The notes under the pieces were generated by a model. That model was not told where the DNA came from, ran no database searches, and saw only the letters and a list, made by a program, of their open reading frames with translations. 21,413 nt of DNA from JAPLKX01 sp035530195. Its GTDB lineage: Bacteria > Hydrogenedentota > Hydrogenedentia > Hydrogenedentales > SLHB01. The stretch spans positions 1-21,413 of the forward strand of contig DATKVG010000091.1 in NCBI GenBank assembly GCA_035530195.1, written 5' to 3'. This document shows positions 8,113-14,814 of this stretch, one piece after another. The translations under genes were made by a program, and so were the position numbers. Every line of letters begins with the position of its first letter. Position 1 is the first letter of the stretch.

Positions 8113-10752
8113 ATGTATCGCCTGTGTTTGGCGAGTATTTTGTTTCTCTTTCTTGTGGGGGCATGCGTTTCGACTCCGTATTCGCGGAGCATCGAGCGGG
8201 CCATCGAAACGGCGCCCGAAGATTTTCTGGCCAAAGCGGTCGTGGGGCCGCAAGGCGACGGCACGTACGTTGTGGCGACAACGCAGGTTGTTGCGCCGGC
8301 GGGCGAGTCGATCGAGTTTCCGGGGCGGCCGACGGATATTGCGCTGAGCCCGGACGAGTCGGTGCTGGTGCTGAAAACCACGGGCCGGTCGACGATGACG
8401 GGCGCGGGCGCCGATCTGGTTTTTATCGACATGGCCTCGAAAGCCGTGCGGCAGTTGCTCGAAATGCCGAAGGGGGAAAATAATTTCTGCGGCCTTGCGT
8501 GGAGCCGCGACGGGCAGGCGGTATGGGCGACAGACGCGGCGGGCAGCCTGAGATGCGCCAAGCGGGGCGCTGACGGCGCGTTTGGGTGGGCGGGCCAAAT
8601 CGCGCTGCCGGGTCCCGGCGGCAAGGGTGATTCTGCGCCCGGCGGGTTACTCCTTGACGAACCGAACGGCCTGATCTACGTGGCATTGAGCCGCAACAAC
8701 GCGATCGCGGTGGTGGACGTTGCCGCGGGAAAAGTCGACGCGCTGATTCCGGTGGGGATTGCGCCGTACGACGTGGTCAGGCTGGGAGAAACGGCGTACG
8801 TATCGAATTGGGGCGGGCGCAAGGCGAAACCGGGCGAGGCGACAGGGCCGACGTCGGGCAGCCGGGCCGTGGTGGATCCGAACACGGGGATCGCGTCGAC
8901 GGGAACGGTTTCGGTGGTGGATTTGGCGCGGCGCGAATGCGTTGGCGAGATCGAGGTGGGGTTGCATCCCAGCGCGATGGTGTTGTCGCCGGACGGGCGC
9001 AGGCTGTTCGTGGCCAACGCCAACAGCGACAGCGTCTCGATAATCGACACGCGCACCAACAAGGTCGCACAGACCTTTGACGTGAAGCCGTCGCCCCGAT
9101 TGCCGTTCGGGAGCGCGCCGAACGCGCTCGAGTTGTCGCCGGACGGTGCGACGCTGTATGTGGCGAATGGGGGGAACAACCTGGTGGCGGTGATGGACGC
9201 GGCGACGGGCGAAATCGAGGGGCTGATTCCGACGGGCTGGTACCCGGGTGCGCTCGACATCAGCCGCGACGGCGGCATGCTGTGCATCGCCAATATCAAA
9301 GGCCTGGGCACGTCATACACGCAGGCGAACGTGCCGGCTAAACAGGACATGTTCGGCGACAACTGGCACGGGTTCAACAGCCATGACCACATGGGTTCGG
9401 CCAATCTGCTGCGGATTCCGGACAAGGCCGAACTGGAGGCGTACACGTACCGCGCGGCGTGCAACATGCGGCTGCCGCTCATGGACGCCGTGCGCGCCCG
9501 CATCATGAAGATGGCGCCGGGAGAGCGAAAAATTGTCCCGGTTCCAACGCGGCCCGGCGAGGTTTCGGTGTTCAAACACGTGTTGTACATCATCAAAGAG
9601 AACCGGACGTACGACCAGGTGTTCGGCGACCTTCCGCAGGGTAACGGCGACGCTACGCTGTGCCTTTTCGGGCGGGATGTGACGCCAAACCACCACGCGC
9701 TGGCCGAGCAGTTTGTGCTGCTGGACAATTTTTACTGCAACGGCGTGCTGAGCGCGGACGGCCACCAGTGGACGGACGAGGGCTACGCAACCGATTACAT
9801 CGAGAAAAGTTTCGGCGGCTGGCCGCGCAGCTACCCGTACGAGGGGGACGACGCGCTGGCGTTTGCATCGTCGGGCTTCATCTGGGACCACGTGCTGCGG
9901 AAAGGCCTCACGTTCCGCGACTACGGCGAGTTTGTCCACGCGCGGATCGATCCGGCCAAATCGACGTGGGCGGACATCTACAGGGATTATGTTGCGGGGA
10001 CGCGGACGGTAACGATCCGGGCGGAGTCGCCGCTGCACACGCTCGATCCGTATCTGTGCCCGACGTTTGTCGGGTTCCCGGGCACGGTACAGGACGTGTA
10101 CCGGGCGCGCGAGTTTTTGAACGAGTTCCGTGAGTTCGAGAAGACAGGGCAGCTTCCAAACTTCATGATCATGCTGCTCCCGAACGACCATACCAACGGG
10201 ACGCGGGAGAATTTCCCGACGCCCAACGCCATGGTGGCCGACAACGACCTCGCGCTCGGGCAGATCGTCGAGGCCGTGTCCAAAAGCAAGTTTTGGCCGG
10301 AGACGGTGATCCTTGTCGTCGAGGACGACCCGCAAGCGGGGTTGGACCACGTTGACAGCCATCGGACGGTCGCGCTGTGCATCAGCCCGTACACGAAGCG
10401 CGGGTTTGTCGACAGCTCGTTTTATACGCAGGCGGGGATGCTGCGGACGATCGAGCTCATCTTCGGGCTCGAGCCGATGAACCAGATCACGATGGCCGCG
10501 AACCCGATGGCGAACGCGTTCACGGCAACGGTCGACCTGACGCCGTACACGGCGCTGCCCAACAACATTCCGCTCGATCAGATGAACCAGAAAGTGGCGC
10601 AACTTCGAGGCAAAGCCAGGTATTACGCCAGGAAGTCGGGGGAGATTCCGCTCGACGAGATCGATCAGGCGGACGAGGACCTGTTCAACAGGATCATCTG
10701 GCATGCCGTGAAGGGCTACGACGTTCCGTATCCGAAGCTGGCCGCGAAGTGA
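8113..10752 (+). CDS. Lipoprotein with YVTN/YncE beta-propeller and phosphoesterase domain
   Basis: The 879-residue product has a type II signal peptide with lipobox VGAC (15-18), so it is probably a lipid-anchored envelope protein. Residues 65-400 are YVTN-type propeller repeats (LSPDESVLVL, LSPDGRRLFVANANSDSVSI, LSPDGATLYVANGGNNLVAV). About 485-830 form an alkaline-phosphatase-superfamily phosphoesterase domain: KHVLYIIKENRTYDQVFGD at 488-506, NGVLSADGHQW at 543-553 and EDDPQAGLDHVDSHR at 737-751 are the metal and active-site blocks seen in bifunctional YncE/phosphoesterase proteins. It presumably hydrolyses a phosphate ester or phospholipid outside the cytoplasm; the substrate is unknown. 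AGGAGG at 8098-8103 gives a strong ribosome binding site. It lies 58 bases after the M20 gene and may be read from the same transcript or independently. Confidence 0.88.
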   Translation: MYRLCLASILFLFLVGACVSTPYSRSIERAIETAPEDFLAKAVVGPQGDGTYVVATTQVVAPAGESIEFPGRPTDIALSPDESVLVLKTTGRSTMTGAGADLVFIDMASKAVRQLLEMPKGENNFCGLAWSRDGQAVWATDAAGSLRCAKRGADGAFGWAGQIALPGPGGKGDSAPGGLLLDEPNGLIYVALSRNNAIAVVDVAAGKVDALIPVGIAPYDVVRLGETAYVSNWGGRKAKPGEATGPTSGSRAVVDPNTGIASTGTVSVVDLARRECVGEIEVGLHPSAMVLSPDGRRLFVANANSDSVSIIDTRTNKVAQTFDVKPSPRLPFGSAPNALELSPDGATLYVANGGNNLVAVMDAATGEIEGLIPTGWYPGALDISRDGGMLCIANIKGLGTSYTQANVPAKQDMFGDNWHGFNSHDHMGSANLLRIPDKAELEAYTYRAACNMRLPLMDAVRARIMKMAPGERKIVPVPTRPGEVSVFKHVLYIIKENRTYDQVFGDLPQGNGDATLCLFGRDVTPNHHALAEQFVLLDNFYCNGVLSADGHQWTDEGYATDYIEKSFGGWPRSYPYEGDDALAFASSGFIWDHVLRKGLTFRDYGEFVHARIDPAKSTWADIYRDYVAGTRTVTIRAESPLHTLDPYLCPTFVGFPGTVQDVYRAREFLNEFREFEKTGQLPNFMIMLLPNDHTNGTRENFPTPNAMVADNDLALGQIVEAVSKSKFWPETVILVVEDDPQAGLDHVDSHRTVALCISPYTKRGFVDSSFYTQAGMLRTIELIFGLEPMNQITMAANPMANAFTATVDLTPYTALPNNIPLDQMNQKVAQLRGKARYYARKSGEIPLDEIDQADEDLFNRIIWHAVKGYDVPYPKLAAK

Positions 10753-10754
10753 TG

Positions 10755-10781
10755 GGACGAATAGGACGTATAGGCCGTAGG
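10755..10781 (+). repeat. Three GGACGTATA-type nonamers directly after a stop codon
   Basis: GGACGAATA (10755-10763), GGACGTATA (10764-10772) and GGCCGTAGG (10773-10781) are contiguous, starting three bases after the stop of the propeller/phosphoesterase gene. They match the GGAC-plus-five nonamer pattern of 8062-8088 but with a different variable part. Confidence 0.6.
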
Positions 10782-10803
10782 GGCTGGGACATTTCCGCGT
10801 TGT

Positions 10804-10915
10804 TCTGGGACGCCCCCCGGCAGTTGTGGGGGGTGTCCCATTTTTCGTCTCATGGAAACGCGGATGCGACCTCAACATTGGGACACCCCCCACAACTGCC
10901 GGGGGGCGTCCCAGA
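10804..10915. repeat. Perfect 37-bp inverted repeat with 38-base loop (paired REP-like element)
   Basis: Bases 10804-10840 and 10879-10915 are exact reverse complements over 37 bases, with 38 unrelated bases between them. Each arm is itself a hairpin: TGGGAC and a C-run at one end pair with the G-run and GTCCCA at the other, around the loop GGCAGTTGT. The structure is thus two REP-like hairpins facing each other, like a BIME unit or a small MITE. It lies between the phosphoesterase gene and thiC and could act as a transcription barrier as well as a mobile unit. Confidence 0.88.
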
Positions 10916-11020
10916 CGTGACGAAGCAGTCCTCCAGCCGGTGTCATTGCGTGTCTGTTTCTTCTGAGGCTTTCCTTGATTATGCTACACTATGAGTTTGT
11001 AAGGAGGCATTTCTGAGAAG

Positions 11021-12616
11021 ATGTCAGTGAAACCCATACCGCCGTGCGTTGCGGCCGGTGCGGCCGTTTTTCCGGGTGCGCGCAGGATTTATGTCGAGGG
11101 GTCGGACCCGTCGATCCGGGTGCCGATGCGCGAGGTTTTGACGTCTGCGGGTCCGGTGACGCTTTATGACACGTCCGGCCCCTACACGGACCCGGGCGCG
11201 ACAATCAGGCCGTTGCGCCGTGCGTGGCTCGAGGCGCGTGCGGGCGCGGGTGCGGTCACGCAACGGCAACTGGCGCGGCTGGGGGTGGTGACGCCGGAGA
11301 TGGAGTTTGTGGCGATCCGCGAGAACCTGCGGGCGCAAGAGACGGCGGAGGCGTTGCGGAAACATCATCCCGGGCAAAGTTGGGGCGCGGAAATTCCCGA
11401 GGTGGTGACGCCGGAGTTTGTGCGGGACGAGGTGGCGCGAGGGCGGGCCATCATCCCGGCGAACGTCAACCACCCCGAACTCGAACCGATGATCATCGGC
11501 CGCAACTTTCTGGTGAAGATTAACGCGAACATCGGCAGCAGCAGTCTCTCGAGTTCGGCAGGCGAAGAGCTCGAGAAAATGATCTGGGCGATCCGGTGGG
11601 GCAGCGACACGGTCATGGACCTGTCGACCGGGCCGGACATCCACGAGACGCGGGAGGGCATCCTGCGCAACTGCCCGGTGCCGGTGGGCACGGTACCGAT
11701 TTACCAGGCCATCGAGAAGGTTGACCGGGTAGAAACGCTGACATGGGACGCGTACCGGGACACGCTGGTTGAACAAGCGGAGCAGGGCGTCGATTATTTC
11801 ACGATCCACGCGGGGCTGTTGCGGGAGTTCATCCCGCTGGCGTCACGCCGGCTCGTGGGAATTGTGAGTCGGGGCGGGTCGATATTGGCGAAATGGTGCC
11901 TGGCGAACGGGCGGGAAAACTTTTTGTACACGCATTGGGACGACATCTGCGAGATCCTGGCGCGGTACGACGTGGCGGTGTCAATCGGCGACGGGTTGCG
12001 CGCGGGTTGCATCGCCGACGCGAACGACGAGGCGCAGTTTGCGGAGCTTCGTGTGCAGGGCGAGCTGACGCGGCGTGCTTGGGCGCACGGCGTACAGGTG
12101 ATGAACGAGGGGCCGGGGCACGTCCCGCTGCACCTGATCCGGGAGAACGTCGAGAAACAGCTTGAATGGTGCGGGGAGGCGCCGTTTTACACGCTGGGCC
12201 CGCTCGCCACCGACGTTGCGGCGGGGTACGACCACATCAACTCGGCGATCGGCGGCGCGTTGATCGCGTGGTACGGGGTGGCCATGTTGTGTTATGTCAC
12301 GCCGAAGGAGCACCTGGGCCTGCCGGACCGCGACGACGTGCGCGATGGGGTGCTGGCGCATAAGATCGCGGCGCATGCGGCCGATCTCGCCAAGGGACAC
12401 CCGGCCGCGCAAATCCACGATAACGCGATGAGCCTGGCGCGGGCCGAATTCCAGTGGGACGACCAGTTTCATCTCGCGCTCGACCCGGAAAAAGCGGCAA
12501 GGTACCACGACAAGACGGTGCCGGAGCACGGCGAGAACCCGTATTGCTCGATGTGCGGGCCGAAATTCTGCGCAATGAGGATCTCGAAAGAGGTCAAAGA
12601 AGCGGCGAGGGAATAG
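11021..12616 (+). CDS. thiC: Phosphomethylpyrimidine synthase ThiC
   Basis: The 531-residue enzyme is a radical SAM protein that rearranges aminoimidazole ribotide into HMP phosphate, the pyrimidine half of thiamine, in the cytosol. The Fe-S motif CSMCGPKFC (C509, C512, C517) is at the C-terminus. Other ThiC blocks are visible: NVNHPELEPMIIGRNFLVKI, IGSSS, MDLSTGPDIHETRE, SRGGSILAKWC, GDGLRAGC and MNEGPGHVP. Length is normal for forms without the long N-terminal extension. AAGGAGG at 11001-11007 lies 13 bases before the ATG, rather far, and GAGAAG sits immediately upstream. No TPP riboswitch is recognisable in 10753-11020, unlike many bacterial thiC genes. No other thi gene is nearby. The last 14 codons reappear in altered form at 12704-12745. 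Confidence 0.97.
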   Translation: MSVKPIPPCVAAGAAVFPGARRIYVEGSDPSIRVPMREVLTSAGPVTLYDTSGPYTDPGATIRPLRRAWLEARAGAGAVTQRQLARLGVVTPEMEFVAIRENLRAQETAEALRKHHPGQSWGAEIPEVVTPEFVRDEVARGRAIIPANVNHPELEPMIIGRNFLVKINANIGSSSLSSSAGEELEKMIWAIRWGSDTVMDLSTGPDIHETREGILRNCPVPVGTVPIYQAIEKVDRVETLTWDAYRDTLVEQAEQGVDYFTIHAGLLREFIPLASRRLVGIVSRGGSILAKWCLANGRENFLYTHWDDICEILARYDVAVSIGDGLRAGCIADANDEAQFAELRVQGELTRRAWAHGVQVMNEGPGHVPLHLIRENVEKQLEWCGEAPFYTLGPLATDVAAGYDHINSAIGGALIAWYGVAMLCYVTPKEHLGLPDRDDVRDGVLAHKIAAHAADLAKGHPAAQIHDNAMSLARAEFQWDDQFHLALDPEKAARYHDKTVPEHGENPYCSMCGPKFCAMRISKEVKEAARE

Positions 12617-12646
12617 GCTGGAGTCTGGAGGCGAGCGGCAAAAAGA

Positions 12647-12694
12647 GGGACACCCCGCCACAACGCGCACTGAGAAGCGCGGAGGGGCCGTCCC
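12647..12694. repeat. REP-like hairpin after thiC
   Basis: A nested imperfect palindrome: GGGAC (12647-12651) pairs with GTCCC (12690-12694), CCCC with GGGG, and GCGC with GCGC around the loop ACTGAGAA. The left half GGGACACCCC...CCACAAC resembles the arm of the 10804-10915 element, so the two are probably related. It lies between the true thiC tail and a second copy of that tail. Confidence 0.65.
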
Positions 12695-12703
12695 CACGGC
12701 GCG

Positions 12704-12745
12704 ATGTGCATTTCGAAAGAGGTGAGGGAAGCGGAGAACAGATAG
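12704..12745 (+). pseudogene. Diverged duplicate of the thiC 3' tail
   Basis: ATG at 12704 to TAG at 12745 encodes MCISKEVREAENR, which aligns without gaps to MRISKEVKEAARE plus stop at the end of ThiC (12575-12616). About 31 of 42 bases are identical. The duplicate lies exactly 129 bases downstream, in the same frame. It has no catalytic content and is a remnant, not a gene. A REP-like hairpin and a short GGAGTCT-type repeat separate the two tails, suggesting an insertion that duplicated or rebuilt the gene end. Confidence 0.55.
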
Positions 12746-12842
12746 CAGCACTGGTTCCCGGAGCCCAGAGCCGCTCAAACGTTAATCATCCCAGCAGTAG
12801 TGCGTCCTCTAGAGTATCCCGTAGGGATTAGATAACTGTCAG

Positions 12843-12957
12843 CCCAGCGTTGCTCCCGGCCCGCACCGTCGCCTCCGTAACTGCCTCGCACCTCATGCCC
12901 AAACCAAATACCCCGGCGACCGCCCAGAACCCAGACCGGGCCGGGAGCTACGCTGGG
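12843..12957. repeat. 115-bp element with 21-bp near-perfect terminal inverted repeats
   Basis: Bases 12843-12863 and 12937-12957 are inverted copies over 21 bases with one mismatch (core GCTCCCGGCCCG). The interior is very C-rich on this strand and has only partial internal pairing (CCGTCGCC against GGCGACCG). It lies in the 457-base gap between thiC and the dus gene, which otherwise holds the hairpin and tail remnant described above. The arms are unrelated to the GGGAC-type hairpins. It could be a MITE-like unit or a strong structured RNA element; no gene is visible in it. Confidence 0.7.
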
Positions 12958-13073
12958 TTAACGTCGCACCACGCCGAACCCCGGTAGCGGGTTCGACTCC
13001 CCGCCCATTGCCTTGCCCTCGTGCCATGTCGCGGCCACATTTGTTCAGCCAATCTGTGGCATAATGGTAAGTC

Positions 13074-14087
13074 ATGTTCAGGATTGGCAATATCGAGTTG
13101 GAAAAACCCTTGGCGCTTGCGCCGATGGAAAATGTTTCGGACCGGACGTTTCGCGCGATCTGCAAGTCGTTCGGTGCGGACCTCGTGTACACGGAGTTCG
13201 CGAACTCGGAGGCCATCATCCGCGACGTGCAGCGGACGCTCGCCAAGATTAACATCCTCGAGAGCGAACGGCCGATCGGGGTGCAGATTTACGGCAGCAC
13301 GGCGGTGTCAATGGAACGCGCGGCGGCGGCCGCGGAAATGTTCGCGCCGGATTTTATCGACATCAACTGCGGGTGCTGGGTGAAAAAGATCGCGATGCGC
13401 GGCGACGGGGCGGGCCTGCTGCGCGACATCAAGAAGTTCGAGAACGTGGTCCAGTCCGTGATGAAAGGCACGAGCCTGCCCGTCACGGTCAAGACGCGCC
13501 TGGGGTGGGACGCATCGAGCATCAACATCGTCGAGATCGCGCGGATGTGCGAACAGAACGGCGTGAGCGCGCTCACGGTCCATTGCCGGACGCGCGACCA
13601 GGCGTACAAGGGCGAGGCGGACTGGAGTTGGCTGGAGAAGATCAAGTCGGCCACCCCGCTGCCGCTGATGGGCAACGGCGACGTCAAGACGCCCGAAGAC
13701 GCGCGGCGCATGTTCGACACCGGGTGCGACGGCGTCATGATCGGCCGGGGTGCGATTTACGCGCCGTGGCTGTTCGCACAGGTTAAGCGTTACCTCGAGA
13801 CAGGCGAGCTCCTGCCCGGCCCGGATCTCGAGGAACGGACCCGCCTGTGCATCCGCCATCTCGTTACGGGCGTCGAGTACAAGGGCGAGCGGCGCGGCGT
13901 GCTCGAGCACCGGAAGTATTACGCCGGTTACCTCCGCAACGCACGCAACATCGCGAAACTGCGCGCGGAACTCATGCAATACACGGAACTCGGGTCGATT
14001 GTCGAGCGGCTCGAACGGTTCCTCGAGAACGTGGACGACGCGGCCGACATGGGCGATGTAGACGCAGCATGCAACCTGGGGGGATGA
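13074..14087 (+). CDS. dusB: tRNA-dihydrouridine synthase (DusB-like)
   Basis: The 337-residue flavoenzyme reduces uridines in tRNA D-loops using NADPH. The TIM barrel spans about 1-235 and a helical tRNA-binding domain about 240-330. FMN-site and catalytic features are LAPMENVSDRTFR (14-27), QIYG (71-74), the catalytic Cys block FIDINCGCWVKK (94-105, C101 as the acid), KTRLGW (140-145), HCRTR (170-174), GNGDV (200-204) and GVMIGRGA (220-227). The common block is N-M-G-C-P; here C99 replaces Met and W102 replaces Pro, which is odd. No ribosome binding site precedes the ATG, and a TGGCATAAT extended -10-like sequence at 13057-13065 would give an almost leaderless message. The stop lies three bases before araD. 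The B-type assignment is by overall resemblance only. Confidence 0.87.
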   Translation: MFRIGNIELEKPLALAPMENVSDRTFRAICKSFGADLVYTEFANSEAIIRDVQRTLAKINILESERPIGVQIYGSTAVSMERAAAAAEMFAPDFIDINCGCWVKKIAMRGDGAGLLRDIKKFENVVQSVMKGTSLPVTVKTRLGWDASSINIVEIARMCEQNGVSALTVHCRTRDQAYKGEADWSWLEKIKSATPLPLMGNGDVKTPEDARRMFDTGCDGVMIGRGAIYAPWLFAQVKRYLETGELLPGPDLEERTRLCIRHLVTGVEYKGERRGVLEHRKYYAGYLRNARNIAKLRAELMQYTELGSIVERLERFLENVDDAADMGDVDAACNLGG

Positions 14088-14090
14088 GCC

Positions 14091-14777
14091 GTGCTGGAAT
14101 CGACAAAACGTGCGGTGTGCGAGGCCAACCTCGAGTTGGTGCGTGCGGGGCTGGTGTTGATGACGTGGGGCAACGCCAGCGCCATCGACCGCGAGAAGGG
14201 CGTCATCGTGATCAAACCCAGCGGCGTCCCCTACGACGGGATGCGGCCCGACGACATGGTCGTCGTCGATCTCGACGGCCGGGTGGTCGAGGGCGCACAC
14301 AAACCGTCGGTTGACACGCCGACGCACCTGGTCCTGTACGGGGCGTGGCCGGAGGTCGGCGGCGTGGTTCACACCCATTCGCATTGCGCGACGTGTTGGG
14401 CGCAGGCCTGCCTCCCAATCCCGTGCCTGGGAACGACGCACGCCGATTTCGCGCACGGCGAGGTCCCGGTCACGGACAGCCTGACCGCCGCCGAAGTCAC
14501 CGACGGCTACGAGGCCAACATCGGGAGATGCATCGTGCGCCGGTTCGAGTCACTGGACCCGATGCATTGCCCGGGCGCGCTGTCGGCGAATCACGCGCCG
14601 TTCGCGTGGGGAAAGACGATCGGCGATGCGGTGCAGAACGCGATCATGCTCGAGGAAATCGCGAAGATGGCCCTCCACACGCGCATCCTCAACGCGCAGC
14701 AGCCGCCAATCAGCCAGTTCCTGCTCGACAAGCATTTCAACCGCAAACACGGCAAAGACGCCTATTACGGCCAATGA
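14091..14777 (+). CDS. araD: L-ribulose-5-phosphate 4-epimerase (AraD/UlaF/SgbE type)
   Basis: The 228-residue product is a zinc-dependent class II aldolase-fold enzyme interconverting L-ribulose 5-phosphate and D-xylulose 5-phosphate. Compared with E. coli AraD (231 residues) the ligands are D75 in KPSVDTPTH, H94 and H96 in HTHSH, and H168 in NHAPF. The phosphate-binding motifs WGNAS (26-30) and KPSG (42-45) are intact, and the ending KHGKDAYYGQ closely matches the E. coli C-terminus. The start is GTG at 14091, preceded by GGGGGA at seven bases. It follows the dus gene by three bases, so the two are cotranscribed. No arabinose or ascorbate genes are nearby, so the pathway feeding it is unknown. 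It converges with the oxidoreductase gene. Confidence 0.93.
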   Translation: MLESTKRAVCEANLELVRAGLVLMTWGNASAIDREKGVIVIKPSGVPYDGMRPDDMVVVDLDGRVVEGAHKPSVDTPTHLVLYGAWPEVGGVVHTHSHCATCWAQACLPIPCLGTTHADFAHGEVPVTDSLTAAEVTDGYEANIGRCIVRRFESLDPMHCPGALSANHAPFAWGKTIGDAVQNAIMLEEIAKMALHTRILNAQQPPISQFLLDKHFNRKHGKDAYYGQ

Positions 14778-14778
14778 G

Positions 14779-14812
14779 AGGCTGTCGACTGGGGGTCTAC
14801 AGCCTACAGCCT
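14779..14812. terminator. AGGCTGT/ACAGCCT hairpin between convergent genes
   Basis: AGGCTGT (14779-14785) can pair with ACAGCCT (14799-14805); a second ACAGCCT follows directly (14806-14812). This fills the 37-base gap between araD and the convergent oxidoreductase gene. The stem is only 7 bp and the T-run is poor, so it is a weak candidate for a two-way terminator. The tandem heptamer also recurs after rplL. Confidence 0.35.
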
Positions 14813-14814
14813 TC

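Noticed and set aside
3984..10893. Very long antisense open frames (709, 627 and 526 codons) opposite the LptD, M20 and phosphoesterase genes
   Set aside because: They are Arg/Pro/His-rich mirror frames typical of GC-rich DNA; the sense frames carry clear domains and motifs.
10916..11020. TPP riboswitch upstream of thiC
   Set aside because: A lone TTCTGAGAAG occurs next to the start, but the other conserved pieces of the THI element and a sensible arrangement are missing.
12940..13015. tRNA-like segment (AGCTACGCTGGG resembling a D-arm and GGGTTCGACTCCCC resembling a T-arm)
   Set aside because: The T-stem pairs only three bases with a seven-base loop, no anticodon stem can be drawn, and no acceptor partner for the 3' end exists. 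The D-arm-like part belongs to the inverted repeat at 12843-12957.
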